A DNA stretch of 64,000 nt from assembly GCF_002898515.1 (NCBI RefSeq), contig NZ_PPFX01000007.1:2652-66651 (forward strand), given 5' to 3'. The first letter of the stretch is position 1. Each line of letters starts with the position of its first letter. Under the pieces are notes generated by a model. That model worked only from the letters and a program-made list of their open reading frames with translations. It was not told where the DNA came from and ran no database searches. The stretch comes from Geothermobacter hydrogeniphilus (GTDB taxonomy: Bacteria > Desulfobacterota > Desulfuromonadia > Desulfuromonadales > Geothermobacteraceae). This document shows, piece after piece, positions 36,229-45,610 of this stretch. The position numbers were made by a program, and so were the translations under genes.

Positions 36229-37344
36229 TCAGCCCTGGCGATAGAATCCGTACTCTTCGAGGAACGCTTTCTTGAAGGCGACGAAGTCGTTCCGCTCGAT
36301 CGCCCGGCGCGCTTCCGCCACCATGGTCAGGTAGAAGTGGACGTTGTGGATCGCCGACAGGGTCGCCGAGAGCACCTCGTTGGCATTGAACAGGTGGTGC
36401 AGGTAGGCGCGGGTGAAATTGCGGCAGCAGTAGCAGTCGCAGGAGGTGTCGACCGGGTAGAAGTCACGCCGGAACCTGCGGTTGGTCAGGCGCAGCTTGC
36501 CGCGCCGGGTGAAGAGGGTGGCGCTGCGGGCGTAGCGGGTCGGGATCACGCAGTCGAACATGTCCATGCCGCGCTCGATGCTTTCGAGGATGTCCTCCGG
36601 CAGGCCGACCCCCATCAGGTAACGGGGTTTGTTTTCCGGCAGGAAGGGCTCGGTGAACTCGACCACCTGCTTCAGCAGTTCCAGCCCCTCGCCGACGCTG
36701 ACGCCGCCGACCGCGTAGCCGGGGAAGTCCATCGCTGCGAGCTGCTCGGCGCACTCGCGGCGCAGATCCCGGTAGACGCTGCCCTGAACGATGCCGAACA
36801 GCGCCTGGTCTTCGCGGCGGTGGGCTTTGCGGCAGGCTTCGGCCCAGCGCAGGGTCTTCTTGATTGATTGGGCGGCATAGTCGTGGCTGGACGGGTAGGG
36901 GATACACTCGTCGAAGGCCATGATGATGTCGGCGCCGAGGGCGTTTTCGATGGCGATCGCCTCTTTCGGGCCGAGAAAGGTCTGTTCTCCGGTCACCTCG
37001 TTGCGGAAGGTGACCCCGTCTTCGCCGATCTGTTTCTTCGGCAGGGAAAAGACCTGGAAGCCGCCGCTGTCGGTGAGAATTGGCTTGTCCCAGTTCATAA
37101 AGCGGTGCAGGCCGCCGGCTTTCTCCACCAGTCCTTCCCCCGGTTTCAGGTGCAGGTGGTAGGTGTTGGCGAGGATGATCTGCGCGCCGGCGGCATCGAC
37201 CTGATCGGGGGTCATCGCCTTGAGGGCGCCGTGGGTGCCGACCGGCATGAAAATCGGTGTTTCAATAACCCCGTGCGGGGTGGTCAGACGACCGCGCCGG
37301 GCACGGCTGTCTGTATCGTTGGCGAGAAGCTCGAAGGGAAACAT
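36229..37344 (-). CDS. tgt: Queuine tRNA-ribosyltransferase
   Basis: The 371-residue enzyme exchanges guanine-34 for preQ1 in Asn, Asp, His and Tyr tRNAs. It has the TIM-barrel motifs D-S-G-G-F-Q-V-F-S (general base Asp), G-G-V-S-V-G-E, the nucleophile region D-C-V-I-P-T-R and the zinc site C-D-C-Y-C-C-R-N-F-T-R-A-Y-L-H-H. The ATG at 37344 starts the family N-terminus FPFELLANDTDSRARRG; the open frame to 37419 is not conserved. queA and yajC-like genes are not next to it. Confidence 0.97.
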   Translation of the reverse strand: MFPFELLANDTDSRARRGRLTTPHGVIETPIFMPVGTHGALKAMTPDQVDAAGAQIILANTYHLHLKPGEGLVEKAGGLHRFMNWDKPILTDSGGFQVFSLPKKQIGEDGVTFRNEVTGEQTFLGPKEAIAIENALGADIIMAFDECIPYPSSHDYAAQSIKKTLRWAEACRKAHRREDQALFGIVQGSVYRDLRRECAEQLAAMDFPGYAVGGVSVGEGLELLKQVVEFTEPFLPENKPRYLMGVGLPEDILESIERGMDMFDCVIPTRYARSATLFTRRGKLRLTNRRFRRDFYPVDTSCDCYCCRNFTRAYLHHLFNANEVLSATLSAIHNVHFYLTMVAEARRAIERNDFVAFKKAFLEEYGFYRQG

Positions 37345-37508
37345 CAGTCGGTCTCTTTCGGTTGAATTGCGGGCATTGAAAAGGCCTCTTCTTTTACCAG
37401 AAAACGGCGATATCGACAAGCATTACCGGCTCTTTTTGTCGCCCCTCAACAGGCATTCAAACCCGCATGAAATGGGCCCTTGACGGAGAAGAACAAAGTT
37501 TGAAACAT

Positions 37509-37562
37509 TGTATACAGTGTGCATGTTTTCAGTTGACATGTATACGTTTCGAGTGGTATGTA
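37509..37562 (+). promoter_or_regulatory. Candidate sdhCAB promoter with TGTATAC motifs
   Basis: TTGACA (37533-37538) and TATGTA (37557-37562) are 18 bases apart. Two TGTATAC motifs lie at about 37509 and 37539, the first within TTGTATACA, which is typical of GntR-family operators; the second overlaps the promoter spacer. The start of transcription would give a leader of about 230 bases. Confidence 0.5.
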
Positions 37563-37703
37563 GGGCGGGCTGAACCGGACCTTGAAGCGACTGTCCGGTT
37601 CCTGCATTCTTTGTTCCTTTTTCAACCTTTTTAACTCTTGATACAGGGGGTCTGTCAAATGCAATCTGTGATCGAATGGAGAGGTCCACCCCGTTCCAAC
37701 TGT

Positions 37704-37747
37704 CCAGCCTCAGTGCCATCGCCGTTGCAGGGAGGCGGCGAGGCTGG
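37704..37747 (+). promoter_or_regulatory. Leader hairpin before sdhC
   Basis: CCAGCCTC / GAGGCTGG form a perfect 8-base stem enclosing a further GC-rich hairpin (GCCGTTGC...GGCGGC), 52 bases before the sdhC start. It may be an mRNA leader element. Besides this and the promoter, the 455-base stretch before sdhC shows no gene I can support. Confidence 0.45.
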
Positions 37748-37799
37748 TGTCCCGTTCCCCTGATTCTTTAGTTCACTTCACTACTTTGAGGGATTAAAC

Positions 37800-38474
37800 A
37801 TGAGTATGCTGAAAAGTTCCGTGGGCAGAAAGCTCACCATGGCCGTGACCGGGGCAATCCTGGTCCTCTTCATCCTTGGCCACGTGCTCGGCAATATGTC
37901 GATTTTCGTCGGCCCGGAAGGCATCAACGCCTATGCTGTTCACCTGCGGGATCTCGGTCCGTTGCTGTGGGTCGTGCGCCTGGTGATGCTGGTGGTTTTT
38001 GTTCTGCATGTCTGGTTCGGCATCCAGCTGACCTTGGAAAACCGGGCGGCCCGTCCGGTCGACTACCAGCAGAAAAAGAACCTCGTCACCACCTTCGCCG
38101 CCAAGACCATGATTGTCAGTGGGCTGGTGCTGCTGGCCTTCGTCATCTACCACGTGCTGCACTTCACCCTGCATGTCGGTGTCGACAATGTCGATCAACT
38201 CGCCAAGGCCTATATGGGTGAGCATTTCGATGTTTACACCATGGTCGTGACCGGGTTCGGCAAGGCGATCAATGTTCTCGTCTATGTGGCCGCCATGATC
38301 CTGCTGTTCTTCCATGTCAGCCACGGCTTCCAGAGTTTTCTGCAGACCCTGGGGCTGAGCAACGAATGTGTTCAGCCGAAATACCAGGCGGTCGGCAAAT
38401 TTCTTGCTCTGGTGGTTTCCATCGGCTTCATCTCCATTCCCGTCCTTATCATGGTCGGCATTGTCAAACTCTAG
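37800..38474 (+). CDS. sdhC: Succinate dehydrogenase/fumarate reductase cytochrome b subunit
   Basis: The 224-residue membrane subunit belongs to the b558 family (single-subunit diheme anchor). It has five hydrophobic helices (about 14-32, 55-75, 98-122, 145-170, 195-220) and His residues positioned for two hemes (for example ILGHVLGN, VLHVWFG, VIYHVLHF, LLFFHVSHGFQ). It anchors SdhAB and links to the menaquinone pool. In Geobacter relatives one such complex acts in both directions. Confidence 0.93.
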   Translation: MSMLKSSVGRKLTMAVTGAILVLFILGHVLGNMSIFVGPEGINAYAVHLRDLGPLLWVVRLVMLVVFVLHVWFGIQLTLENRAARPVDYQQKKNLVTTFAAKTMIVSGLVLLAFVIYHVLHFTLHVGVDNVDQLAKAYMGEHFDVYTMVVTGFGKAINVLVYVAAMILLFFHVSHGFQSFLQTLGLSNECVQPKYQAVGKFLALVVSIGFISIPVLIMVGIVKL

Positions 38475-38486
38475 GGGGTACATACA

Positions 38487-40400
38487 GTGATTCTCGACGG
38501 CAAATGCCCTACAGGGCCTATTGAAACTTCATGGGATCGCCACCGCTTTGACATGAAGCTGGTGAACCCGGCCAATAAACGTAAATACAAGATCCTGATG
38601 GTGGGAACCGGCCTCGGCGGAGGCGCCGGCGCGGCCACCTTGGGTGAACTCGGCTACAATGTCGAATGCTTCTGTTACCAGGACAGCGCCCGCCGCGCCC
38701 ATTCGATCGCCGCCCAGGGCGGCATCAACGCGGCCAAGGCCTACCCGAACGACGGCGACAGCATCCGCCGGCTTTTCTACGATACCATCAAGGGCGGCGA
38801 CTTCCGTGCCCGTGAGGCCGATGTCTGGCGTCTTTCCCAGGTGTCGAACAATATCATCGACCAGTGTGTCGCCCAGGGCGTTCCCTTTGCCCGTGACTAC
38901 GCCGGTTACCTGGTCAACCGCTCCTTCGGCGGCGCCCAGGTTTCGCGGACCTTCTACGCCCGCGGCCAGACCGGCCAGCAGCTGCTGATCGGCGCTTACC
39001 AGTCCCTTTCCCGCCAGGTGAAAGCCGGCAAGGTCAAGATCCACAACCGTCGCGAGATGCTCGACCTGGTGGTGGTTGACGGCCATGCCAAGGGGATTAC
39101 CTGCCGCAACCTGATCACCGGCGAGATCGAGTCCCACTGGGGCGACGCGGTGGTGCTGGCGACCGGCGGCTATGTCAACGTCTTCTACCTGTCGACCAAC
39201 GCCATGGGGTCCAGTGTCACGGCGAACTGGAAGGCGGCCAAGAAGGGCGCCTTCTTTGCTAATCCCTGCTACACCCAGATTCACCCGACCTGTATTCCGG
39301 TGACCGGCGATCATCAGTCGAAACTGACCCTGATGTCGGAATCGCTGCGGAACGACGGCCGCGTCTGGGTGCCGAAGAAAGCCGGCGACAAGCGGCCGGC
39401 CAACGAGATTCCCGAGGACGAGCGCGACTACTACCTCGAAACCAAGTACCCCTCCTTCGGCAACCTGGTGCCGCGTGACGTTGCTTCGCGCAACGCCAAG
39501 CTGCAGGCCGATGCCGGCAAGGGAGTCGGGGCTTCGGGCTATGCGGTCAATCTTGATTTCCGCGATGCCATCAAGCGCGATGGCGAAAAAGCCATTCGTG
39601 AGCGCTACGGCAACCTGTTCCAGATGTATGAGAAAATTGTTGATGAGGATGCCTACAAAGTGCCGATGCGTATCTACCCGGCCCCGCACTACTGCATGGG
39701 CGGTCTTTGGGTCGATTATGAACTGCAGAGCAACGTCCCCGGCCTGTTCGTTCTTGGCGAGGCCAACTTCTCGGTTCACGGCGCCAACCGTCTCGGCGCT
39801 TCGGCGTTGATGCAGGGGCTCTCCGACGGTTACTTCGTCATTCCCTACACCATCGGTCCCTACCTCGCCTCGACCACCCCGGGCGCGGTGACCACCGACC
39901 ACGACGCCTTCAAGGAGTCGAAGGCCCAGGTTGAAGCGAACATCGAAAAGCTGCGTAATATCAAGGGCAACAAGACCCCGTTTGAGTTCCATCGTGAGCT
40001 GGGCAAGATTATGTGGGACAACGTCGGCATGGCCCGTTCGGAAGAGAGCCTGAAGAAGGCTCTGACCGAAATTCCCAAGCTGCGTGAAGAGTTCTGGCAG
40101 AACCTCAAGTGTGTCGGCAACGACAAAGAGGTCAACCAGCAACTGGAGAACGCCGGCCGCGTCGCCGACTTCCTTGAATTTGCCGAAGTGCTGGCATTCG
40201 ACGCCCTCAACCGCAAGGAATCCTGCGGCGGCCACTTCCGGGTCGAGAGCCAGACCGAAGAAGGCGAGGCGCTGCGCGACGACGAAAATTACGCTTACGT
40301 CGCCGCCTGGGAGTACAAGGGCGAAGGGAAGGCTCCTGAGCTGCACAAGGAGCCCCTCAAGTTTGAAAATATCCATCTTGCCCAGAGGAGTTACAAATAA
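38487..40400 (+). CDS. sdhA: Succinate dehydrogenase/fumarate reductase flavoprotein subunit
   Basis: The 637-residue subunit holds covalent FAD and the dicarboxylate site. The Rossmann motif is [12 protein letters not shown] (about 40-51), the flavinylated His lies in [10 protein letters not shown] (about 71-80), and the capping-domain and active-site residues include H-P-T and the R-L-G-A-S-A-L segment. It starts at a GTG (38487), 12 bases after sdhC. Its length and N-terminal extension ([12 protein letters not shown]) are typical of the Bacillus/Geobacter subgroup. Confidence 0.96.
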   Translation: MILDGKCPTGPIETSWDRHRFDMKLVNPANKRKYKILMVGTGLGGGAGAATLGELGYNVECFCYQDSARRAHSIAAQGGINAAKAYPNDGDSIRRLFYDTIKGGDFRAREADVWRLSQVSNNIIDQCVAQGVPFARDYAGYLVNRSFGGAQVSRTFYARGQTGQQLLIGAYQSLSRQVKAGKVKIHNRREMLDLVVVDGHAKGITCRNLITGEIESHWGDAVVLATGGYVNVFYLSTNAMGSSVTANWKAAKKGAFFANPCYTQIHPTCIPVTGDHQSKLTLMSESLRNDGRVWVPKKAGDKRPANEIPEDERDYYLETKYPSFGNLVPRDVASRNAKLQADAGKGVGASGYAVNLDFRDAIKRDGEKAIRERYGNLFQMYEKIVDEDAYKVPMRIYPAPHYCMGGLWVDYELQSNVPGLFVLGEANFSVHGANRLGASALMQGLSDGYFVIPYTIGPYLASTTPGAVTTDHDAFKESKAQVEANIEKLRNIKGNKTPFEFHRELGKIMWDNVGMARSEESLKKALTEIPKLREEFWQNLKCVGNDKEVNQQLENAGRVADFLEFAEVLAFDALNRKESCGGHFRVESQTEEGEALRDDENYAYVAAWEYKGEGKAPELHKEPLKFENIHLAQRSYK

Positions 40401-41167
40401 TGTCCGAGAAAACAATGAATCTTACGCTGTACGTGTGGCGGCAGGCCAATGCCAAAGCACCCGGAAAAATGGAGCGTTACGAGGCCAAAGGTATTTCTCC
40501 GGACATGTCTTTTCTCGAAATGCTCGACGTGACCAACGAGCAGCTGATCAAGCAGGGGATCGAGCCGATCGTCTTCGATCATGATTGTCGTGAGGGCATC
40601 TGCGGCATGTGTTCCCAGGTGATCAACGGCGTGCCCCACGGCCCCGAAGAACTGGTCACCGTCTGCCAGCTGCACATGCGTCGTTTCAACGACGGCGACA
40701 CCATCTTCATCGAGCCCTGGCGCTCGAAGGCCTTCCCGATCGAGAAGGACCTGATGGTTGATCGCGGCGCCTTCGACCGCATCATGCAGGCCTATGGCTA
40801 TACCTCGATCACCTGCGGCGGGGCTCCGGATGCCAACGATCATCCGATTCCGAAGTGGCAGCTTGACCGGGCCATGGATGCCGCCGAGTGCATCGGCTGC
40901 GGCGCCTGTGTCGCCGCCTGTCCGAATGCTTCGGGAATGCTCTTCACCGCCGCCAAGGTGGCGCATCTGAACATGCTGCCGCAGGGCAAGCCGGAAGGCG
41001 CCCGCCGGGTCAAGGCGATGATTGCCGCTCATGATCTCGAAGGTTTCGGTAACTGCACCAATCACTACGAGTGTGAAGCCGCCTGCCCGAAAGGGGTCAA
41101 GACCGCTTTTATCTCGTATCTGAACAAGGAGCTGATCAAGGCGCTGCCGAAAGGGGCCCAGGATTAA
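40400..41167 (+). CDS. sdhB: Succinate dehydrogenase/fumarate reductase iron-sulfur subunit
   Basis: The 255-residue subunit carries three clusters: the [2Fe-2S] ligands in C-R-E-G-I-C-G-M-C (about 64-72) with a further downstream Cys, then [12 protein letters not shown] (about 165-176), and [12 protein letters not shown] (about 220-231), giving the [4Fe-4S] and [3Fe-4S] sites. Its ATG overlaps the sdhA stop by one base. A strong terminator follows. Confidence 0.96.
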   Translation: MSEKTMNLTLYVWRQANAKAPGKMERYEAKGISPDMSFLEMLDVTNEQLIKQGIEPIVFDHDCREGICGMCSQVINGVPHGPEELVTVCQLHMRRFNDGDTIFIEPWRSKAFPIEKDLMVDRGAFDRIMQAYGYTSITCGGAPDANDHPIPKWQLDRAMDAAECIGCGACVAACPNASGMLFTAAKVAHLNMLPQGKPEGARRVKAMIAAHDLEGFGNCTNHYECEAACPKGVKTAFISYLNKELIKALPKGAQD

Positions 41168-41189
41168 GCTTTCTGCATCCAGCTTTTAT

Positions 41190-41220
41190 GGGCGGGTCCT
41201 TTCGGGCCCGCCCTTTTTTT
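41190..41220 (+). terminator. Rho-independent terminator of sdhCAB
   Basis: A 10-base stem GGGCGGGTCC / GGGCCCGCCC (one T-G wobble) with a TTTC loop is followed by seven T. It lies 22 bases after the sdhB stop. Confidence 0.92.
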
Positions 41221-41234
41221 GTTAGTCTGTCGCC

Positions 41235-42170
41235 ATGGAATGGTTCGATACCCAGGCACTGAGGCAGGTTGACTACGTCCACGCGCGTTTTCAGATCGAA
41301 TTCGACCGGGATTTCGAGCTGGGGCCGGACGTGTTGCTGCAGTTGCGTCGCGAATTGAAAATGGCCCGTAAAATTCTCGCCGGGTGTTGCCGGGAGGAGA
41401 AACTCCAGGCACAGCTGGACCTGTTGTTCACGCCATGCCGAAATCCGGATCCTCGGACACGCAAGGCGTTCCCGTTTTATCCACCTCCCTTTGTCATTCA
41501 GCTGCCCGAGAACCTGCCTGTTGTCCTCTCGGCAGGTGACCTTTTCTCCCTCGATGTGGTTTTCTGGGGAGAGGGAAGGCAGTTGATCGGATCCTTCTGC
41601 AGGTTGTTGCTGACTTTGGGGGAAATCGGGATCCATCGCCGGGAAGGTGCTTTCAGTATTGTCCGGGTTGCGGCTCAGCTCCCCGATGGTACCTGGCATG
41701 ACCTTGAATTTGGAGGTGATCCTGAAGTCGATCCCGCGCTGCCGATCCTTCAGGCGCTCGATCTGGTCGAATCGCAGCGTTGTGACGCGACCCTGAAGTT
41801 TCTGTCTCCGGCCCGGTTGCTGGTTCATGGCCGGCCGCTGTTTGCTCCGAATCATACCGTCCTGCTTCCCTTTTTTTTACGACGCCTGACCGGAATGTGC
41901 GTTGCCTGGTGCGGAGTGGAGGTTGTCCCGAACCCTGCTGAACTGCTTGCGCGCTTCGCCGTGGTGGATAAAGGGGCTTCCCGTCTGCATTGGCAGGATT
42001 GGCGGACCCTTGACAAGGGCCATTCAACCCAGGATCTTGGCGGTCTGGCAGGGGAGATCGACCTGCCGGGTCCATGGCGGGAGGAACTTCACCCTCTGTT
42101 TGCCATCGGTCATTTACTTAATCTCGGCAAGGGAGCTTCCTATGGCGGCGGCTCCTGGAAGTGCCGCTGA
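41235..42170 (+). CDS. Solitary Cas6-like RAMP endoribonuclease
   Basis: The 311-residue protein matches the PF10040 Cas6 fold. The central FPFYPPPFVIQL, L-S-A-G-D-L-F-S-L-D-V-V-F-W-G and L-G-E-I-G-I-H-R-R-E-G-A-F lie in the expected order, and the C-terminus has the RAMP glycine-rich loop L-N-L-G-K-G-A-S-Y-G-G-G-S-W. Cas6 cuts CRISPR precursor RNA. There is no array and no other cas gene in the window, so the role here is open. It follows the sdh terminator by 14 bases and precedes two small genes on the same strand. Confidence 0.75.
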   Translation: MEWFDTQALRQVDYVHARFQIEFDRDFELGPDVLLQLRRELKMARKILAGCCREEKLQAQLDLLFTPCRNPDPRTRKAFPFYPPPFVIQLPENLPVVLSAGDLFSLDVVFWGEGRQLIGSFCRLLLTLGEIGIHRREGAFSIVRVAAQLPDGTWHDLEFGGDPEVDPALPILQALDLVESQRCDATLKFLSPARLLVHGRPLFAPNHTVLLPFFLRRLTGMCVAWCGVEVVPNPAELLARFAVVDKGASRLHWQDWRTLDKGHSTQDLGGLAGEIDLPGPWREELHPLFAIGHLLNLGKGASYGGGSWKCR

Positions 42171-42247
42171 ATTCTCCGGTACCTGTTGCGACCCTTCGAT
42201 TGCCCGGTATAATGGAGAAAAGGCTTGTAAAATCAAGGGGGTGCCGA

Positions 42248-42568
42248 ATGGTCGATATCTGGAAAGAACGTGAAAAGGCCTTGGAAAACGAATACATCTA
42301 TCGTCAGGAAAAAGAAAAAATCCGCAAAATGCAGAAGGACGCGCGCGAAGAGCTGATTCATGACCTTTGCCGAGGTCGCTGCCCCAAGTGTGGAGAAATG
42401 ATTGAGGCGATGACCTTTCGTGGGGTTCCGCTTGACAAATGTCCCGGTTGCGGCGGCATCTGGCTGGGGCCTAATGATCTCCAGATTCTTTCCGGAAAGG
42501 ATCATCGCAACTGGTTTGACCAGTGGTTCAACGCAGCCGATGATTATCCCGAAAAACTTGCCGAATAG
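42248..42568 (+). CDS. Zinc-ribbon (TFIIB-type zf) protein
   Basis: The 106-residue protein has a charged helical N-terminus (about 1-42) and a zinc ribbon, C-P-K-C-G-E-M (about 46-52) and C-P-G-C-G-G-I-W-L (about 67-75), as in the zf-TFIIB family whose GIWLD/GP motif follows the second pair. Function unknown. The ATG at 42248 is preceded by a GGGGG ribosome site. Confidence 0.75.
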   Translation: MVDIWKEREKALENEYIYRQEKEKIRKMQKDAREELIHDLCRGRCPKCGEMIEAMTFRGVPLDKCPGCGGIWLGPNDLQILSGKDHRNWFDQWFNAADDYPEKLAE

Positions 42569-42620
42569 TGTCGCGGCGGTATTGATGTCCGCGGTGTCGC
42601 CCTGATGGGAGGAGCATGCG

Positions 42621-43001
42621 ATGGGTTTCTGGTTGTTTCTGATTCTGGTGATTTTGATTCTCGCCGGAGGGTGGTTTTACCGTCGTCTGCTCGACATCGA
42701 ACGGGATATCCGGCGGGAGATGGCCGAAGAACAGGGCGCAGTCGCGAACCGGGGTGAGGTGCCGACATTGGAAGAGGCTCCGGAGATCCGGTCTCAGGAG
42801 CCCCCGGAGATGGCTGATGTTGAGCGACGGATTCAGGATATTGTCTCTGCCGAATCCGGATTGCTGCAGACGGAACTGTATGACAGGATTGCCGACCTGC
42901 CGCGCCGGAAACTGCAGCAACTGTTGCGCAGCATGGAAGGTGAAGGTCGTCTGCGCCGGGAAAAAGAGAAAGGTCGTTACCGGCTCTATCCTTCGGGATG
43001 A
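42621..43001 (+). CDS. Membrane-anchored protein with C-terminal helical domain, unknown
   Basis: The 126-residue protein begins with one transmembrane helix (FWLFLILVILILAGGWFY, about 3-20), then an acidic linker rich in Glu/Pro (about 35-65) and a C-terminal helical domain with A-E-S-G-L-L-Q-T-E-L-Y-D-R-I and GEGRLRREKEKGRYRLYP. The latter looks like a winged helix (MarR/helicase-like). GGAGG precedes the ATG. It shares a bidirectional terminator with eno. Confidence 0.65.
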   Translation: MGFWLFLILVILILAGGWFYRRLLDIERDIRREMAEEQGAVANRGEVPTLEEAPEIRSQEPPEMADVERRIQDIVSAESGLLQTELYDRIADLPRRKLQQLLRSMEGEGRLRREKEKGRYRLYPSG

Positions 43002-43038
43002 CGTGGATCCAACCCGAAGCAGATGCACCTGGTCCAAT

Positions 43039-43074
43039 AAAAATGCCCCCGGCCTGTCAACCGGGGGCATTTTT
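43039..43074. terminator. Bidirectional terminator between the small membrane gene and eno
   Basis: AAAAATGCCCCCGG / CCGGGGGCATTTTT is a perfect 14-base inverted repeat with an 8-base loop. It has T-runs on both strands and lies between two convergent genes. Confidence 0.93.
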
Positions 43075-43093
43075 ACTGGTCTCGCCCGGAGGT

Positions 43094-44440
<1,347 letters not shown>

Positions 44441-44605
44441 TTATATCATAAGGATTTGATTTGGGAAGGGTTTTTCCTGCCGCCGGAGGACAGGCAACAG
44501 CGTTGCTTTTCTGAACCCGGAATGATATTTATTTGTCTCTTGGCCGGTGACGGCCCTCAGTCGCCGGCGGACCCTGGTTCCGACTGTCGTCAAAGGTGGT
44601 TTTAC

Positions 44606-45610
44606 TTGAACGAAAGTGATCGCTCCAATCGTTTTGAAGCGCCTGATCCCGAGTTGGCTGCACGTCTGTTCGGACGTCAGAATTGTCATCTTAAACTGGT
44701 GGAACGACTGCTGGACCTGCGGATCGGCTCAAAAGGAACGATTCTTCATTTCCGCGGAGAGCGCTGTCGGATTGAACTGGCGCAGCGGTTGTTCGAGGAA
44801 CTGACCGACCTGCTCCGTCAGGGGTATCCCCTTTATCCGCAGGATATCGATTATGCTATCCGCATTCTGTCTGCCGATTCCCGCACCCGGTTGAAGGATA
44901 TTTTCCTCGATACCATCTATGTTTCGGCGCGCAAGAAGATCATCACGCCGAAAAGCCTGGCGCAGAAAAATTATATTGACGCCATCCGTGAGTATGATGT
45001 GGTTTTTGGTGTCGGACCGGCCGGAACCGGCAAGACCTACCTGGCGATGGCGATGGCTGTTGCCGCCCTGATGCGCAAGGAAGTCAGCCGTATTCTGCTG
45101 GTGCGGCCGGCGGTGGAGGCGGGGGAGAAACTCGGTTTTCTGCCGGGAGATATCGCCGAGAAAGTCAATCCCTACCTGCGGCCGCTGTATGACGCGCTGT
45201 ACGACATGGTCGATCTGACCCACGGACAGGAACTGGTCGAGGAAGGAATCGTCGAGGTTGCTCCCCTGGCGTTCATGCGCGGTCGCACTCTCAATAATGC
45301 TTTTGTTATCCTCGACGAGGCGCAGAATACCACCACGGAACAGATGAAAATGTTTCTGACCCGTCTTGGATTCGGCAGCAAGGCTGTTGTGACCGGCGAT
45401 ATCACTCAGATCGACCTGCCCTCCGGGCGTGCGTCGGGATTGCTTGAGGCGATTCAGATTCTCAGGGGCGTTCAGGGCATCGAAATCATGACCTTCTCCG
45501 ACCAGGATGTGGTCCGGCATCCGATCGTGCAGACCATCGTGCAGGCCTACGAGCGGGCCTCAAAACTGCCAAAACGGGCACAGCCCGGGATGAAACAAGG
45601 TTCACCATGA
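44606..45610 (+). CDS. PhoH family protein (PhoH-like ATPase/RNA helicase)
   Basis: The 334-residue protein has Walker A G-P-A-G-T-G-K-T (about 135-142), V-R-P-A-V-E-A-G-E-K-L-G-F-L-P-G-D, Walker B V-I-L-D-E-A-Q-N and S/T-G-D-I-T-Q-I-D-L-P. I place the start at the TTG at 44606, with AAAGGTGG six bases before it; the upstream open frame to 44417 has no family similarity. It overlaps pgpH by four bases. The phoH-pgpH-ybeY order is common in bacteria and is linked to ribosome and RNA metabolism. Confidence 0.92.
   Translation: MNESDRSNRFEAPDPELAARLFGRQNCHLKLVERLLDLRIGSKGTILHFRGERCRIELAQRLFEELTDLLRQGYPLYPQDIDYAIRILSADSRTRLKDIFLDTIYVSARKKIITPKSLAQKNYIDAIREYDVVFGVGPAGTGKTYLAMAMAVAALMRKEVSRILLVRPAVEAGEKLGFLPGDIAEKVNPYLRPLYDALYDMVDLTHGQELVEEGIVEVAPLAFMRGRTLNNAFVILDEAQNTTTEQMKMFLTRLGFGSKAVVTGDITQIDLPSGRASGLLEAIQILRGVQGIEIMTFSDQDVVRHPIVQTIVQAYERASKLPKRAQPGMKQGSP

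Noticed and set aside
37423-37719. Short minus-strand frames in the sdh leader
   Set aside because: They overlap the promoter and leader hairpin, with no ribosome site or recognisable product.
38529-40415. 628-codon minus-strand open frame opposite sdhA
   Set aside because: Mirror frame of the flavoprotein; no ribosome site and no recognisable domain.
41168-43040. CRISPR array near the Cas6-like gene
   Set aside because: No regularly spaced direct repeats are visible there or elsewhere in the window.
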